This document shows positions 1 through 12,800 of a DNA stretch of 64,000 nt, piece by piece (positions within the stretch are counted from its first letter, which is position 1; every line of letters starts with the position of its first letter). The translations under genes and the position numbers were made by a program. The notes under the pieces are model-generated. The model made no database searches, was not told where the DNA came from, and was given only the letters and a program-made list of their open reading frames with translations. Source of the DNA: Maylandia zebra (taxonomy: Eukaryota; Chordata; Actinopteri; Cichliformes; Cichlidae); assembly GCF_041146795.1 (NCBI RefSeq), contig NC_135174.1, positions 6,263,878 through 6,327,877 on the forward strand. The letters run 5' to 3'.

Positions 1-471
1 AAGAATTTCCTGCCTTGCCTTTTCCTCCTTTCGCTGAGGCAAGCCAATGAGAGGAATTCCTCTGAGCTTGAAGGACAGAAAAGCAGGACTTGGCCTATAC
101 GGCGTTGATTTGGTGAGATTAATCTGATTCTTTTTTCCGAGAGTGACTTTTTTAAATGAGCAGCTTCATAAATGAATCTGTGCCACACTGCTCATCAGCC
201 TTAGAGAAGGCAGTTGCTTTGGTGTGGGCTGTGTGCATCTACACGTGGGTGTAAATGTGAAAATCACAGCTATCTGCACTGGAACCATCTACAGAGAGAG
301 CAGGTGTATCCCTACAAAAAATTAATGCATTGATGAGTGTTTTTCTGAGTGACGGCACCTATCATTCAGCAGAAGAATACATTTTGTTGTAGGGCTGCTC
401 GATTATGGCAAAAATGATGATCACGATTATTTTCACTGAAATTGAGATCACGATTATTTGACGATATTTAT

Positions 472-1202
472 TTAACCCTTTAAGACCTACTATAGAACCA
501 AGTCCACCAGAGCTTATATATATTTTTTTTTTTTTTACATGCTGTAGTGCCATTTGTGGGAGCATTTCAAGTTGCTATACATCAATACAACTGTTATAGC
601 CCATATTTTAATAATATGTATGCATTAAGTCCATAGTAATTACATAAATTGCAAAAAAGTGCAATAAACTACAAAAAAAATTTGAAAATTGCTTTTGTTT
701 TGTTTACATATATTTCTACTTGGAGAAATTTAAGAGGTTTATCCCTCAAAACTTTAAATACAATAAAGTTGCAAAAAATAGTTTACAACAACAGGAAATT
801 TATTTTGAGTGTCTTCATAGTTTTATTTTGGAGATACAGCAATTTTTATATACTGCAGGAAAAACAAAAAACAATCCTATGATGCAAATTTGCAAAGAAA
901 ACAGCATGTGCATCATTTCACTGTGGGAAGTGTTACGAACAGCTGATAGGAACGGCAAAGCGTGTTTCTGGAATATTATGTTTTTGTTCCTGCAAGCGCT
1001 TTTTATGCAATTTTTGCAAAGCTATATGTGGAACGAAACCGTGACCGAGGACAAGCTGATGGCATCAGATGTAAGTACAACTCCTCCGGTTTCATATGCA
1101 AAACAAATTATTGCGCTAGCTTACACGGTTCAGGTTCTACAGGGATTTAACAATAGTTACGCAAAACGGAGCGTGCTGCTCTGACCGGCTTTAAAGGGTT
1201 AA
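472..1202. mobile_element. piggyBac-like MITE nested inside the hAT-like element
   Basis: It is bounded by TTAA on both sides (472-475 and 1199-1202), the obligatory piggyBac target. The left terminus is CCCTTTAAGACC and the right terminus on the other strand is CCCTTTAAAGCC, a near-identical inverted repeat. The 731-bp span has no long transposase frame, so it is non-autonomous. It lies wholly within the hAT-like MITE, so it inserted later. Confidence 0.75.
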
Positions 1203-1353
1203 CAATGACTTTAAAAAAATAATATAAAATAGTGTGCAACACCACTGAAGTTTTTTTTTTAAACTCTCTTTTCAACCAACGGCAGTCACTCTCCAAATAA
1301 CTTCTGCTTAGCTTTCCGAGCTTTCCGAGCTTCCCTCGGGTCCTCTTAATCAG

Positions 1354-1450
1354 CGGTCTCCAACCTTTTTTGCGCCACGGACCGGTTTATGCCCGACAAT
1401 ATTTTCACGGACCGGCCTTTAAGGTGTCGCGGATAAATGAGGGAGGGGCT
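1354..1450. repeat. Dispersed fish repeat piece with CACGGACCGG motifs
   Basis: The stretch starts near CAGCGGTCTCCAACC and holds two copies of a CGGACCGG core (about 1378 and 1409). I recognise this as part of a dispersed vertebrate repeat, probably a DNA transposon. It lies between the piggyBac-like element and the right end of the hAT-like MITE. Family name and exact borders are uncertain. Confidence 0.45.
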
Positions 1451-2669
1451 AATAATCGGCTCAGTCATTTTTAATGATCGTTGAAAGCCCAGATCGTAAT
1501 CGTGATTAAAATTCGATTAATTGAGCAGCCCTATTTTGTTGTATGTGCAGTATCAACAATTTTCACACATTCAAGTCACGATCATGTTGCTGTGTGCAGA
1601 CTGACATGGGCTGCTTGTGATCGTGGTCGCTCAAACTTTGTGAAATCTGTCTCCTTCTATAACAGAGCATGAGATAAGTGGTGAATAAGAACAAGGGAGA
1701 CTTCCAAAAGCAATCACAAAAACATCACTTGCTATTTAAACAGCTGATGCAGTAGGATCAGTCATCCTGCATAGCTTAAGGATCAGCTGGTAATATGTTT
1801 GCTATGATGGTTCTCCGTCATCTGAGCACGTCAGTATTTATGTTTATGAAAATATGAGAATAACACAAGTTTCTTTGTTACAGTCTATTTGACATTTTTG
1901 ACAGCGATTTTGTAAAGGTGTGCCATTTGTTGTGAAATAACAAGAGAGCAGGTCCTGAAACTGCATGATAATTGTCCCATTAATTTGGAACCTGTTAAAC
2001 TAGGCGACTGTGAATAAAAACATCTGTCATTCACACACATATTGGTTTGTCTGTGTGTCTGTGTCCAAACATTACAGAGGGCACTGTATAGCAGAGGTGA
2101 GAAATTTCACACAGCTGGATGAAAAAAAACCCTCAGCATACTGATGGAAAATGTCATCTGCAGGTCTCAAAGCTGAGGGAACATGTTACAACATGACATC
2201 AATTATTAATGCACTTCTCTGTGACCTGTTGCGCTTGTCATTCAACATTTAACCGTCAAGGCAAATGTCAACAACTGGGATTAAAAAAAACAGGACCTAT
2301 TCACACATGGAACAATGGTTTACTAATGCAATCTAAAATAATGTAACAAATTTTTGCAGGGAAGTATTACTGCAACGTCTATTCCAGTTATCGGTTGTGA
2401 GTAATTCAGCTTGGATTGTTAGCATACTGTCTGGCAAAAAAGTCAGATGAGCAAACCTCTGCAGCAGTTCACAACTCTTGAATTTCATGGAGACTGCTCA
2501 TGTGAATAACAGTCAAAAATGAAGATGCAACTATAACCACAAAAAAAACCAAAAAAAAAAAAACCAATGTAAGACTTGCAAGGATAATGTATGACTTCTG
2601 TTGAGAAGGTGTAAATTATCTTTAAAATTCTCCTCAGTTATAGTTAACTTTATTTGTTTTTATTTACAG

Positions 2670-4724
2670 ATGTAATATTATCTACAGCTACTTTAGTACC
2701 ATTGATGTTAAGTTAGACTCTTTTTCTCCAATTGATCTTTCTGAGTTAACTTCAATAATTACTTCCTCCAAACCATCAACGTGTCTTTTAGACCCCATTC
2801 CTACAAAACTGCTCAAAGAAATCCTGCCATTAATTAATTCTTTGATCTTAAATATGATCAACCTATCTCTAATAATCGGCTATGTACCACAGGCCTTCAA
2901 GCTAGCTGTAGTTAAACCTTTACTTAAAAAGCCATCTCTAGACCCAGCAGTCTTAGCTAATTATAGTCCAATCTCCAACCTTCCTTTCATATCAAACATC
3001 CTTGAAAGAGTAGTTGTCAAACAGCTAACAGATCATCTGCAGAGGAATGGCTTATTTGAAGAGTTTCAGTCAGGTTTCAGAGCTCATCACAGCACAGAAA
3101 CAGCTTCAGTAAAGGTTACAAATGATCTTCTTATGGCCTCTGACAGTGGACTCATCTCTGTGCTTGTCCTGCTAGACCTCAGTGCAGCATTCGATACTGT
3201 CGACCATAATATCCTATTAGAGCAATTAGAACATGCTGTAGGTATTACAGGTACTGCACTGCAGTGGTTTGTATCATATCTATCTAATAGACTCCAGTTT
3301 GTGCATGTAAATGGAGAGTCCTCTTCACACACTGAGGTTAATTATGGAGTTCCACAGGGTTCAGTGCTAGGACCAATTCTGTTTACATTATACATGCTTC
3401 CCTTAGGCAGCATCATTAGAAGACATAGCATACATTTTCACTGCTATGCAGATGACACCCAGCTCTATCTGTCCATGAAGCCAGATAACACACACCAATG
3501 AGTTAAACTGCAGGAATGTCTTAAAGACATAAAGACCTGGATGGCTGCTAACTTTCTGCTTCTTAATTCAGATAAAACCGAGGTTATTGTACTCGGCCCT
3601 GAAAAGCTTAGAAATATGGTATCTAACCAGATTCTTACTCTGGATGGCATTACCTTGGCCTCCAGTAACGCTGTGAGGAACCTTGGAGTCATTTTTGACC
3701 AGGATATGTCCTTCAAAGCACATATTAAACAAATATGTAAGACTGCTTTCCTCCATTTGCGCAACATCTCTAAAATTAGATATATCCTGTCTCAGAGTGA
3801 CGCTGAAAAACTAGTTCATGCATTTATTACTTCTAGGCTGGACTACTGTAATTCATTATTATCAGGATGTCCAAAAAACTCGCTGAAAAGTCTTCAGCTG
3901 ATCCAAAATGCTGCAGCAAGAGTCCTGACAGGGACTAGAAAGAGAGAGCATATTTCTCCTGTTTTGGCTTCCCTTCATTGGCTTCCTGTTAAATCCAGAA
4001 TTGAATTCAAAATCCTGCTCCTCACATACAAGGTCTTAAATAATCAGGCCCCATCTTATCTTAATGACCTTGTAGTACCAGATCACCCTGTTAGAGCACT
4101 TCGCTCTCGCTCTGCAGGCCTACTTGTTGTTCCTAGAGTATTTAAACGTAGAATGGGAGGGAGAGCCTTCAGTTTTCAGGCCCCTCTTCTGTGGAACCAG
4201 CTTCCAGTTTGGATTCGGGAGACAGACACTATCTCTACTTTCAAGATTAGGCTTAAAACTTTCCTTTTTGCTAAAGCACATAGTTAGGGCTGGACCAGGT
4301 GACCCTGAATCCTCACTTAGTTATGCTGCAATAGACGTAGGCTGCCAGGGATTCACATGATGCATTGAGTTTTTCCTTTCCAGTCACCTTTACTCACTCA
4401 CTATATGTGTTAATAGACCTCTCTGCATCGAATCATATCTGTTATTAGTCTCTGTCTCTCTTCCACAGCATGTCTTTATCCTGTTTTCCTTCTCTCACCC
4501 CAACCGGTCGCAGCAGATGGCCGCCCCTCCCTGAGCCTGGTTCTTCCGGAGGTTTCTTCCTGTTAAAAGGGAGTTTTTCCTTCCCACTGTCGACAAAGTG
4601 CTTGCTCATATGATTGTTGGGTTTTTCTCTGTATCTATTATTGTGCGATCTACTGTACAATATAAAGCGCCTTGAGGCGACTTTTGTTGTGATTTGGCGC
4701 TATATAAATAAATTTGAATTGAAC
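2670..4724 (+). mobile_element. L2-type LINE, 5'-truncated, reverse transcriptase and 3' tail
   Basis: One reading frame runs from about 2672 to the stop at 4285-4287 and encodes the 3' half of an L2 ORF2. Visible blocks are [31 protein letters not shown], the RT core [24 protein letters not shown] and YADDTQLYL, then the post-RT block [25 protein letters not shown] and LLWNQLPVWIRE. The frame is broken once, by an in-frame TGA at 3499-3501 just after the YADD block; coding similarity continues in the same frame beyond it. The 3' UTR ends with AAAGCGCCTTGAGGCGAC and the TTGAATTGAA tail at about 4712-4722, typical of fish L2. The 5' end including the endonuclease is missing. It lies opposite to spag9 in its intron 1. 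Confidence 0.9.
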
Positions 4725-6295
4725 TTAAGATTACATTGGATTGTATATGGCCCACAAACTAAAAACAACTTTAACAGTCCTGATTCAGCTCTTTGAAGGA
4801 AAGTGAACTTTTAGAATGTGTACTTATGGCTAACAATAGACACTGAAAGCGAAAGACAAAGGGGAGCACACATGTACACAGAAGCACAGATAAGAGTGCC
4901 TGTAGACAGCCAATCAAACTCATGAGCATGCCTGCAGCTGCTAAGAAACAGCCCCAAATTTACCCAGCTCACAAAAGCAAGAATAAGGAGTGCAAGCCAC
5001 AATGCACCAGGGCCACACTGAAGCGGTTACAGCATACTACATAGCTGCAGGTTTTACACCAACTCTCTTAAATAAGACCACGTGATGAGGAAACTGAGTA
5101 AACGACAATACAACACTGATCATCTTTTCACTTGCTTCAGTTTTACTCCAAACTTCAATCTGAGGTAATTGTAGACGTTCAGGTACACGCCCATGCAACA
5201 TGCCCCAAAGTTCCCAGCAATAAATAAGAAAAGCAACCACTAACACTAAGTGCTTCACAGTGGTGATGCTTGTAACAAATCTAGCCAGAGTTTCAAATAA
5301 TGAGGTCAGGTTATCATGTGAACTAAAAGCTCAATCCTCAGACAGTTTAAATCCTATGTGTCAGACAGTTTTTCTACTATTGGATCTTTACAATATCAGA
5401 GAGGAGCCATCTTTAAAAGGCCATCTCAGGGATGCAGCACTGGTCCACAGTCCACCTGTTGTTGAAACTTTGTGTTTCTGAAGAGCAGCCAATCATAACT
5501 CTTTAAGGCAGGGCAGACCTCAAAGAGTGGTTGAACTGAAGGGCTGCAGCAAAGCTAACTATGAATTACTTAAAAACCAAATTGTGTGAAACTCATGCAA
5601 AGCTACTCTAGCAGTCAAATGCGAGAAAAATGTATAAGTACAAATCTGCATAAGCCTGGGTTTCAGACCCAGTGTGCAAGACTGTGGCACCTAAACAAGT
5701 GTTTCCAACACAAACCGCCCTGTAGTCATGAAGAGCATGGCAACGGGGGTGTCATTTGGGCGGAATCAAATGCAGGGTCAGTGAGACAGCCATGAGTCAT
5801 GAAGCTGAATCTGATCACTGAGATTCAAACTTGTTTTTGGTTGAGGCAAGAGCAGCCAGCTGGCAAATAGATCACTGACTGGTTTGCATATATCTGACAC
5901 TACCAGGTTATGCGAAGTACAACAAACTACACGGTGGTGCATAAACCCATCATATAATGCAACTACTGGTCCAAGGAGACCCTAATGTTGCAACAAAACT
6001 TGAGCAGTGTAGTGTCTCAGAGTTGACCATAAGGGATGGCTTGGGTACAGGACGATCTTTATAAGAAAATGAAATGCAAGTGTACCGAATAATTATATAC
6101 TTTATAAAAAGTACAAAAGGATAAGTAATGCGCTTATGTGTACTTGAAAAGCATTGCAACAGTAAAGTGGCCAGATTTTCCAACTGACTTTGGCTCAAAT
6201 CCTTTCATCGAGCGCATAATACACGCCTTTAATCTTTAATCCCGCTTGTAAATTAGTTTGGCGCTGTTGCTGCTTGTTTTTTTAATCAGACCCAC

Positions 6296-6595
6296 CTCTT
6301 CTGTGTGTTTTCTCAGTGCCTTCTCTCGCTCATACTGGGTAACGAGCTGCTCGTTGTCCTCCTTCAGCAGCTCCAGCTCCACTTCGTGCTCCTGGTTGAC
6401 AGCGAACACCGAGTCCAAGTTCTCCAGCACTGCGACGACCAGCGGCATCAGCTCCTTTACCACATCCTCGTCGTATTTTTCTATGAGCCGTTCAAACTCC
6501 CTGTATATTGAACTGGCCAGACCTGAGACCCGCTCAGACATCATGGTCGAGTTGCCCGAGTCGTCCTGATACAGGACTACGTCGTCCAGCTCCAT
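6296..6595 (-). CDS. spag9: SPAG9/JIP4 (JNK-interacting protein 4), first coding exon
   Basis: The exon encodes 100 residues beginning [12 protein letters not shown], with [19 protein letters not shown] and [18 protein letters not shown]. It ends [14 protein letters not shown] at the donor GAG|GTGGGT (exon edge 6296). This is the N-terminal RH1 region of JIP-family scaffolds. The [13 protein letters not shown] and KALRKH wording fits JIP4 better than JIP3 ([19 protein letters not shown] or KALRKQ). JIP4 is a cytoplasmic scaffold linking JNK/p38 kinases, kinesin-1, dynein-dynactin and small GTPases on vesicles. A heptad-like helical stretch covers roughly residues 60-98. The remaining exons (family length about 1,300 aa) lie beyond the left edge. 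Start: the ATG at 6595 matches the family N-terminus. Which fish paralogue (spag9a or spag9b) cannot be told. Confidence 0.9.
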
Positions 6596-7987
6596 TTTCC
6601 CGATTCCACTTGCACTTCTTTCCCAGCTAACGTTAATGAGCTAGCCGCAAGCTTCGGCTGACCAGAGGCTACCCACCTTCTACTTTCGCGGCAACAACAA
6701 AACTGTGCTCCTAAAACATCGCTCGAATGTTGTTTCTCATGCAGCGAAGGCGCTGTACTTCATTAACAAAGTCCTATCCCTTAGTCGTGTGGACGGCAGA
6801 CTTTAAAACCTTGCTAGCCTAGAAGCTAGCAGTACTGAAAAGTCTTTACTTGGCTCCTGATTAGTTTCCCTATCCAACAGATGGGCTTCTGCTGCTGCGT
6901 TCACGCGCTGTTGGAAAGATGGGAACAAGCGAAGTTCAACGAATCAAAAAAGTAGTAAGCGCAACATAACAGAACAAATTATTTAGCAGTTATGGAAAAA
7001 CAAAACACTAAAAGGTGACAGTATAGCCCAATAGCCCATGCTAGCAAATATAGCTTGTGCTTACAGAGCTAAAAAATAATAATAATGGGATTTTAACTAT
7101 TGCTCATATATAGTTACTTTTAAGTGACGTTTGAGGGGCGGAGAAAAAATCGTATCAAAAACTGGTTTAAAGAAAAACACTTGTAGCTTCGCCTTCTTGC
7201 ATATGCATAAAATACAGAATTTACCCGTAATTTTCCCGTTAAAGGATATCGATAATTATTTAAATTATTTAATTGACCGAGTTAGTACACGCTTCCAACT
7301 TCTAATTCTAGCACTGCAGCACAAACAAAGCAGTTATGTAGGCGTACCATTTGATTCCCTTCATAAGTCAAACCTGGGATGATGTCGTTTGGGCAGCGTT
7401 AGTAACGCATTGAATAACCGCTCTGTCATTTCCCGAGTCAGTTTGGAAATATGAGCTCACAGGGATCACTTGAAGATGTCATGTTGGTGACGCTGACGTC
7501 ACATCTCTGCGGGGGACAGAGTGTGAAAAACTGAAAGTAAGACACTTTTTAAAAAAATGAAAAGATGGTTCGATAAAAGAATGTGCCTGTCTCACCAACT
7601 CCTTCATCCACACGGTATTTTACTTTCATGTTCAAAATTTACATCCCTTTAGATTTCAAGTACTATCAAGAGAATATGCAGTTGTTTCTAATGCGGTCAG
7701 TTGTGCAGTCAGCGTTTCAGCCTCTCCTGCCACTGCATCACATCATCTTTTCATCCAAGCACATATAGTGACCATTGCTGCAGTTTTCACAATAACAAAG
7801 CATCCAACAAAATGAGCAGAAACTTCACCCTCATTCTATCAGCTCTCCATACTGTGATCTCCTTTTGATGTAATACTTGTTAAATTATTAAGTGGATTTG
7901 GTCATGCTTTTACCTAGAGGTGGGGTTTAAGATTATTTACAGCTGTTTCTACCTGTGAAGATGTTCTTTAATCTGACGTTGGGTCTG

Positions 7988-8210
7988 TTCCCCAAACGGT
8001 CAAGGTAGATGAGGTTTCTGCCGGAGGTTTCTTCCTGTTAAAAGGGAGTTTTTTTCCTCCCACTGTCACCGAGTGCTTACTTATAGGGGGTCTTCTGATC
8101 TTTGTCGTTTCCTCTGTATTCCTGTGGGTTCTTTGCTTCACATTATAAAGCACCATGAGGCGACTGTTGTTGCTATATGGCACAGGTTAAGCAAAAATCA
8201 ACTGAACTGA
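7988..8210 (+). repeat. L2 3'-tail fragment
   Basis: It shares TTCCTGTTAAAAGGGAGTTT, CCCACTGTC and a decayed AAAGCACCATGAGGCGACTG with the tail of the L2 copy at 4500-4720. Only the 3' UTR is retained. Confidence 0.75.
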
Positions 8211-8440
8211 ATGTGTTTACAGGACAAATTTATCCAATTTGGAACAGAAAAAAGTGTTTTTAGGGATAATATGTTGTTAATTTCTTTTTTATTTATGGTA
8301 AACACTTCCATGAAAGCAACCTTTTATACCAAACATCAAAGTTTAACACATTTTATGTATCTTTCAGTCTTCATGTAATATATAGCCTCAAGTATAGCAT
8401 TAATGCAGAGGTTCTAAAAAGAATCTCTGCACTAATTTTA

Positions 8441-8450
<10 letters not shown>

Positions 8451-8530
<80 letters not shown>
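8451..8530. repeat. (TA)n microsatellite
   Basis: About 80 bp of uninterrupted TA dinucleotide preceded by a short TTTA run. It is likely to be length-polymorphic, and assembly of its true length is unreliable. Confidence 0.95.
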
Positions 8531-8534
<4 letters not shown>

Positions 8535-8811
8535 CTTCATTATTGCTTACATTGATCTCGCTGCCTCTTTCAAATGAGCTGTCTACATTACATAACAATA
8601 GTCATACTTTTTTTTTTCTTTTTCTTGAATTTGTGTTTAAAGTTAAAAATAGGGTAAGAACTAATGCCTCCTGGCCTGTTCATAATTACATCCCCCCAAC
8701 TGACTCCTGTGGCTTCAGTCCATGGATTAATCCCATTGTTAAGCTTTATAAAACTTGCTGGCTCTAAGATCAACAGGCTCCTCTCACTGAGAAACCCATT
8801 GTTTATTCAGA

Positions 8812-8817
8812 AGAGGG
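8812..8817 (-). promoter_or_regulatory. Candidate poly(A) signal for daglb
   Basis: AATAAA on the minus strand, about 990 bp past the daglb stop codon. It is the first canonical hexamer I noticed downstream of that stop. It is a weak inference without transcript data. Confidence 0.3.
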
Positions 8818-9802
8818 GAAAAATGAAAGAATAAAAAAGGTGTGCTTCACAAAAGAGTTTAATTGCATCCAGGAGTCCAATGCTTTCTATTGAGGATTTG
8901 AGATTGTTATGCAGGCATATTATAATATAATATATATATATCACCTGAAATGAGCAATATCCATGGCAAGTAAACAGGTTCCCACCTTTTGTGTAAGTAC
9001 AATCTTTCTACTTCTTACACCAACACATTTATGTCAAACACCATGCACTATTCAAACTGCACTGAAGAAAAAAAAAATCTCACTGTAAACAAGCTGTGCT
9101 CATCACCGTGTCTCTCAGCTTGGTTTCTGTAATGCATAGGCACTGTTCACCCTGATGTCTCAAGACATTAAACACAGGACAAGCTAACCACAGCTACTAC
9201 ACAATGAAGGTGTGAATCCGGTACAGGTTTCTGTGGCGAAAGCTACCCCTTTATCACTCTGACTCAGTCTGCTCTCACTCTCTGAAGAGAAAGAAGATAA
9301 GAAAGGAAGGGGCAGCCTCTTCCAACCACACACCGCTCACACAGACATAAAAATCAACAACACCGGCATCACGGTAAAAACTGCAGCACTGTCAAATATT
9401 GTACACAACGCACATTCAAAGATCATGGCATTCAGATGCTCAAGGAGTAACTCAAAGTCAAAATACATAAAATTATTTGATATAAATCATTAAAAGTGCA
9501 ATTAAACAAATGAAACTTGTGCTCCAGAGAGTTTCTTTACAAATAAGGTTCCCTCCATGGCGATCATAACAGGCTACGCTTTCACGTATTCTCTGATCAA
9601 ATACTTGTATATTTGAAATCTTTGAAATTTCATAAGGCTTGGAGCCAAAATATGAGGAAATGTTGTGATTACAGGCCACGCGAACTACCTGAAGCAGTCC
9701 TTTATCAGGCATCGACACACAGAAAACAAATGATCGGCAGGTGGTTTAAACATTGCGGAGGCTGGGAGTGAAGACACAAGGAAACAGTCTCTATGGTACA
9801 TT

Positions 9803-12800
9803 TCAGATAGCGTTGTGCTGGCTGTCGCTTAAAGATGAAGGGCACAGGGAAAAGGGCTTGTCCTTGGTCAGAGTGCCGAGTGCTCGGAGCACAATGTCGG
9901 GCATGTGATCCGTAAGCATCCTGGGGCTGATCAAAATACTCCGGAATGCCATTTCATTTGACCAGTCTGCACGGTACCGGACCTGGGAAAAGCAGGATCT
10001 AAGGAAAGTAGAGGACAGAGTGACCAAATAATTTATGTGCTTATCTCTCATAACACTATACGCATCTAAAATTATTAGTTAGGCTTAGGGGTTATAATGA
10101 ACATGAACACATGACAGCCTAAACACAGTTTACAGACTATAGATACATGATGGAAGTAGCTTGCTTTAAAAGAATGGGGGTATTTTTTCTAACGTCCAGC
10201 AGGGGGCGACTCCTCTGGTTGTAAAATGAACTGCATAGGAAAACTGCTCTCAGCTGTTTGATCCATGCCATCAGTAAATATTTTTCTGATGAGTTTATGT
10301 CTTCAGTTTCCAGTTTCAAGTCTTACTAAATGCAACACGATGTTGACTTTGGACATAACTTCTCTCATTAGTGTCCCAAAGAATTCAAATTGTCTATGCA
10401 GTCGTACTCTATCAGTATGCAGTAACCCTTGGTCCTTCCCCCACACATCTAGTTTGAAACACTAGCATAGTGATCAAAAATACACAACTGGTCCTCATAT
10501 GCTAAGCTAGCAAAATTGCCATTGGGTTCCCTAATTGCTTTACTGTTGAAGGGGATATGAAGTACTTTTGAACCGCAAACCAGTCAGTGATCAACCAAGA
10601 ATGTGTCAAGAACTTTTGCCTTTCTTGAAAAAGAATTACAAGATACACAAAGTCATCAACACTTGGAAAGTCTGCTGTGAATCTGCTCATTGGGAACATG
10701 AAACATTTGCAGACCCACCTCCGTGTCGGCCCATCTTCTGTGATATGCAGAATGCGTCCCGGCAGGAAGAGAGGCAAGTGTGCAGGTGTGTGGGCGGGTG
10801 ATTCATCTGATCCCAGGCTCTGATAGGAGGATGAGTGGCGAACGATTAGAGACTCCTCTCCCAGGAGGGGCTGGCTAAGCTCTTGCTCCCTCCTGTTATC
10901 CATCTCAGTGGGGCAGTCATCCGGGTCTCCGCCAAACAACTCATACCAACATCCCTGCAGCAGGATGCGGTACTGCAATGCAAACATGAAAAAGGGTCCA
11001 AAATTCACAAGTGCAACTTCATTTCCAGATAGTCTAGAGGCGTAGGGCTATATGAAGGGTTCTTACTTTGGGTTTATTGCAGTTTGAAACTATTTTCAGT
11101 AGCTTTCTCTTCAGATCCTCCATGTTTGGAATGCTCAGTCTTAGCGGAAAAAAAAACAAACAGAGACAGTTGATTGATTATAAGGTTGTCTGTGCAACAT
11201 TCATAAAAACTCAAAAGATCACGTTTGTCTGCAAACATTCACTAAAACAACTTGAGAAACTGGAGATTTTGTGTCGTACTCTGGTCCATCCATGCTTTTT
11301 TCCCCCCTAGTGACAGGTGGTTGCCTGGGGGTCACTGACCAGTCAGTAGGCCTGTGTGATTGGGGCTTTAGCAATCATTTTCCCAGCAAATGTCATCGAA
11401 CTCCAGCGAACTTTCCCTGGTGGCTCATAAAGCCTTTTTATTGCTCGATGAACTGGTTTGAAAGAGGACAACAGTGAAAGATCCATGTTGGGTGGTAGCA
11501 AAATGTCTAAATTCACAAGCTGACATTTCCCTTGAGTAGCTTATAATCATAGGTGTGTAATTAAAAGTGACACACTTTTGAGAGTGACTTGTTGGGGTTT
11601 TTTTTGTTTTTGCCTGTGCTGTCCGGCAGTGTAGTGATCAGAATTGTTGTCTGAAGGCCAAACAAATTTATTTCCCCAAGTGGACCATTACGGCTTTTGC
11701 TATACTGGTCCACTATTTTATTAGATTTTTATAAGGATTTTTTTTTTTTTTTGAGTTAATATATTTTACAAATAGGGAATATTTTCCCCCCCCTCACATT
11801 TTTTTCCTAGATCAAATGAGTGTGGATTGGATTTTTTTTAACAAACAAACAAACAAACACATAAAAAAAAACTCTACCATCAATATTATTTATGAAAAGT
11901 CTGGAATTTATTTTACTGTTTGTTTGATCTTTGTACTGGTAACCCAGAAGTGGAAAAAGTTTGTGATTAGAATACGTTTTAAGAAAAAAGGAAGTTGCAG
12001 CCTAAAAAAAACTTCCGGTTATATTCTTCACATGAAACTTAATTCCTAAAGAAATGATTATTATTATCATCAGCATCATCATTTTCTAAGGTACTCTTAC
12101 CATAATACAAAAAAAAAAAAAATGTTGGTAGAGTACAGGGAAGAAAATACTGATGAATCACAGACTGACGTGCGCGCTGTTTGTGAAATAAATGTAGTAA
12201 TGTACCCACTTATCTGTTACAGCAGATATACTGCTAGCAATATGAACAGAGAGCGATGGTTAGCCAGCAGCTGTAATGCTGCTGTGACATCGTTATTTCA
12301 CAAAATTAGCTCATAGAATAACTTGAAAATAAACAGCTGCATTAATTAGCCAAATTAGCTGATGTTACTTAAGATAGGAATTTGCTACTTCACACTGTTA
12401 GCAGCTAGTCTATGTTAGCAGGTGAGCTAGCATTAGTTAACAATGACATATTGCTAGTGACTGAACTAACTCTTCCTCGTTGTCTTACTTATAGGACAAA
12501 AACAAACATCACTTTTTCTTTTTTGTCCTGATTTGAAGTTGGCTTGAGACTAAGTGGACAGAGAGAACAGACTTCTTAGATTCTAAATATTTCAAGTACG
12601 TAAAATAAAAACACTCACGGCTGTTATATTACTTGATCACATTTTTGATTCCTTAATATTTAGATCACTTTAATGGCATCATGTATACAAACACATGATA
12701 ATATATTATTAGAAATCAACTTAGAGGAAATACTACAGAGTCTGAAAATGTTCAGTTTTTTAAAACATGTCACCATCTGTTCACACAAGTTTACATCCTT

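Larger units (their letters stand above)
390..1533. mobile_element. Non-autonomous hAT-like DNA transposon (MITE)
   Basis: The ends are inverted repeats. The left end reads TAGGGCTGCTCGATTA and the right end, read on the other strand, is TAGGGCTGCTCAATTAAT. Both are followed by the ATCACGATTA-type motif common to this fish MITE family. An 8-bp direct repeat TTTTGTTG flanks it (382-389 and 1534-1541), the target-site size of hAT elements. No transposase is encoded. Its interior was itself a target: a piggyBac-like element sits at 472-1202 and another repeat piece at about 1354-1450. Assignment to hAT is inferred from target-site length and end sequence. Confidence 0.75.
1..6295 (-). other. spag9: Start of spag9 intron 1 (continues past left edge)
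   Basis: Everything left of the spag9 exon 1 donor belongs to its first intron, unless an alternative exon is hidden here. I looked on the minus strand for the next JIP4 coding exon (starting KFIEFED in the family) and did not see it. The intron holds a nested pair of DNA transposons (390-1533) and a long L2 fragment (about 2670-4724). The stretches 1-389, 1543-2669 and 4725-6290 are AT-rich, with no supported gene. Confidence 0.7.
6596..9802. other. Spacer: spag9 promoter side and daglb 3' UTR side
   Basis: The stretch 6596-6960 just upstream of the spag9 start is richer in CpG and is the likely spag9 promoter/5' UTR. A palindromic CRE (TGACGTCA) lies at 7494-7501, about 0.9 kb upstream of the start. 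An L2 tail (7988-8210) and a long TA repeat (8451-8530) follow. About 8.8-9.8 kb is probably the daglb 3' UTR. I support no further gene here. Confidence 0.5.

Noticed and set aside
720-1184. Open frame of 154 codons
   Set aside because: It lies inside the piggyBac-like MITE, shows no transposase motif and has AT-biased codons.
7494-7501. Palindromic CRE as a promoter of a gene to its right
   Set aside because: No coding region was found nearby on plus. It may at most serve spag9 from about 0.9 kb away.
10568-10801. Plus-strand open frame over daglb exon 14
   Set aside because: It lies antisense to a conserved exon and has no homology of its own.
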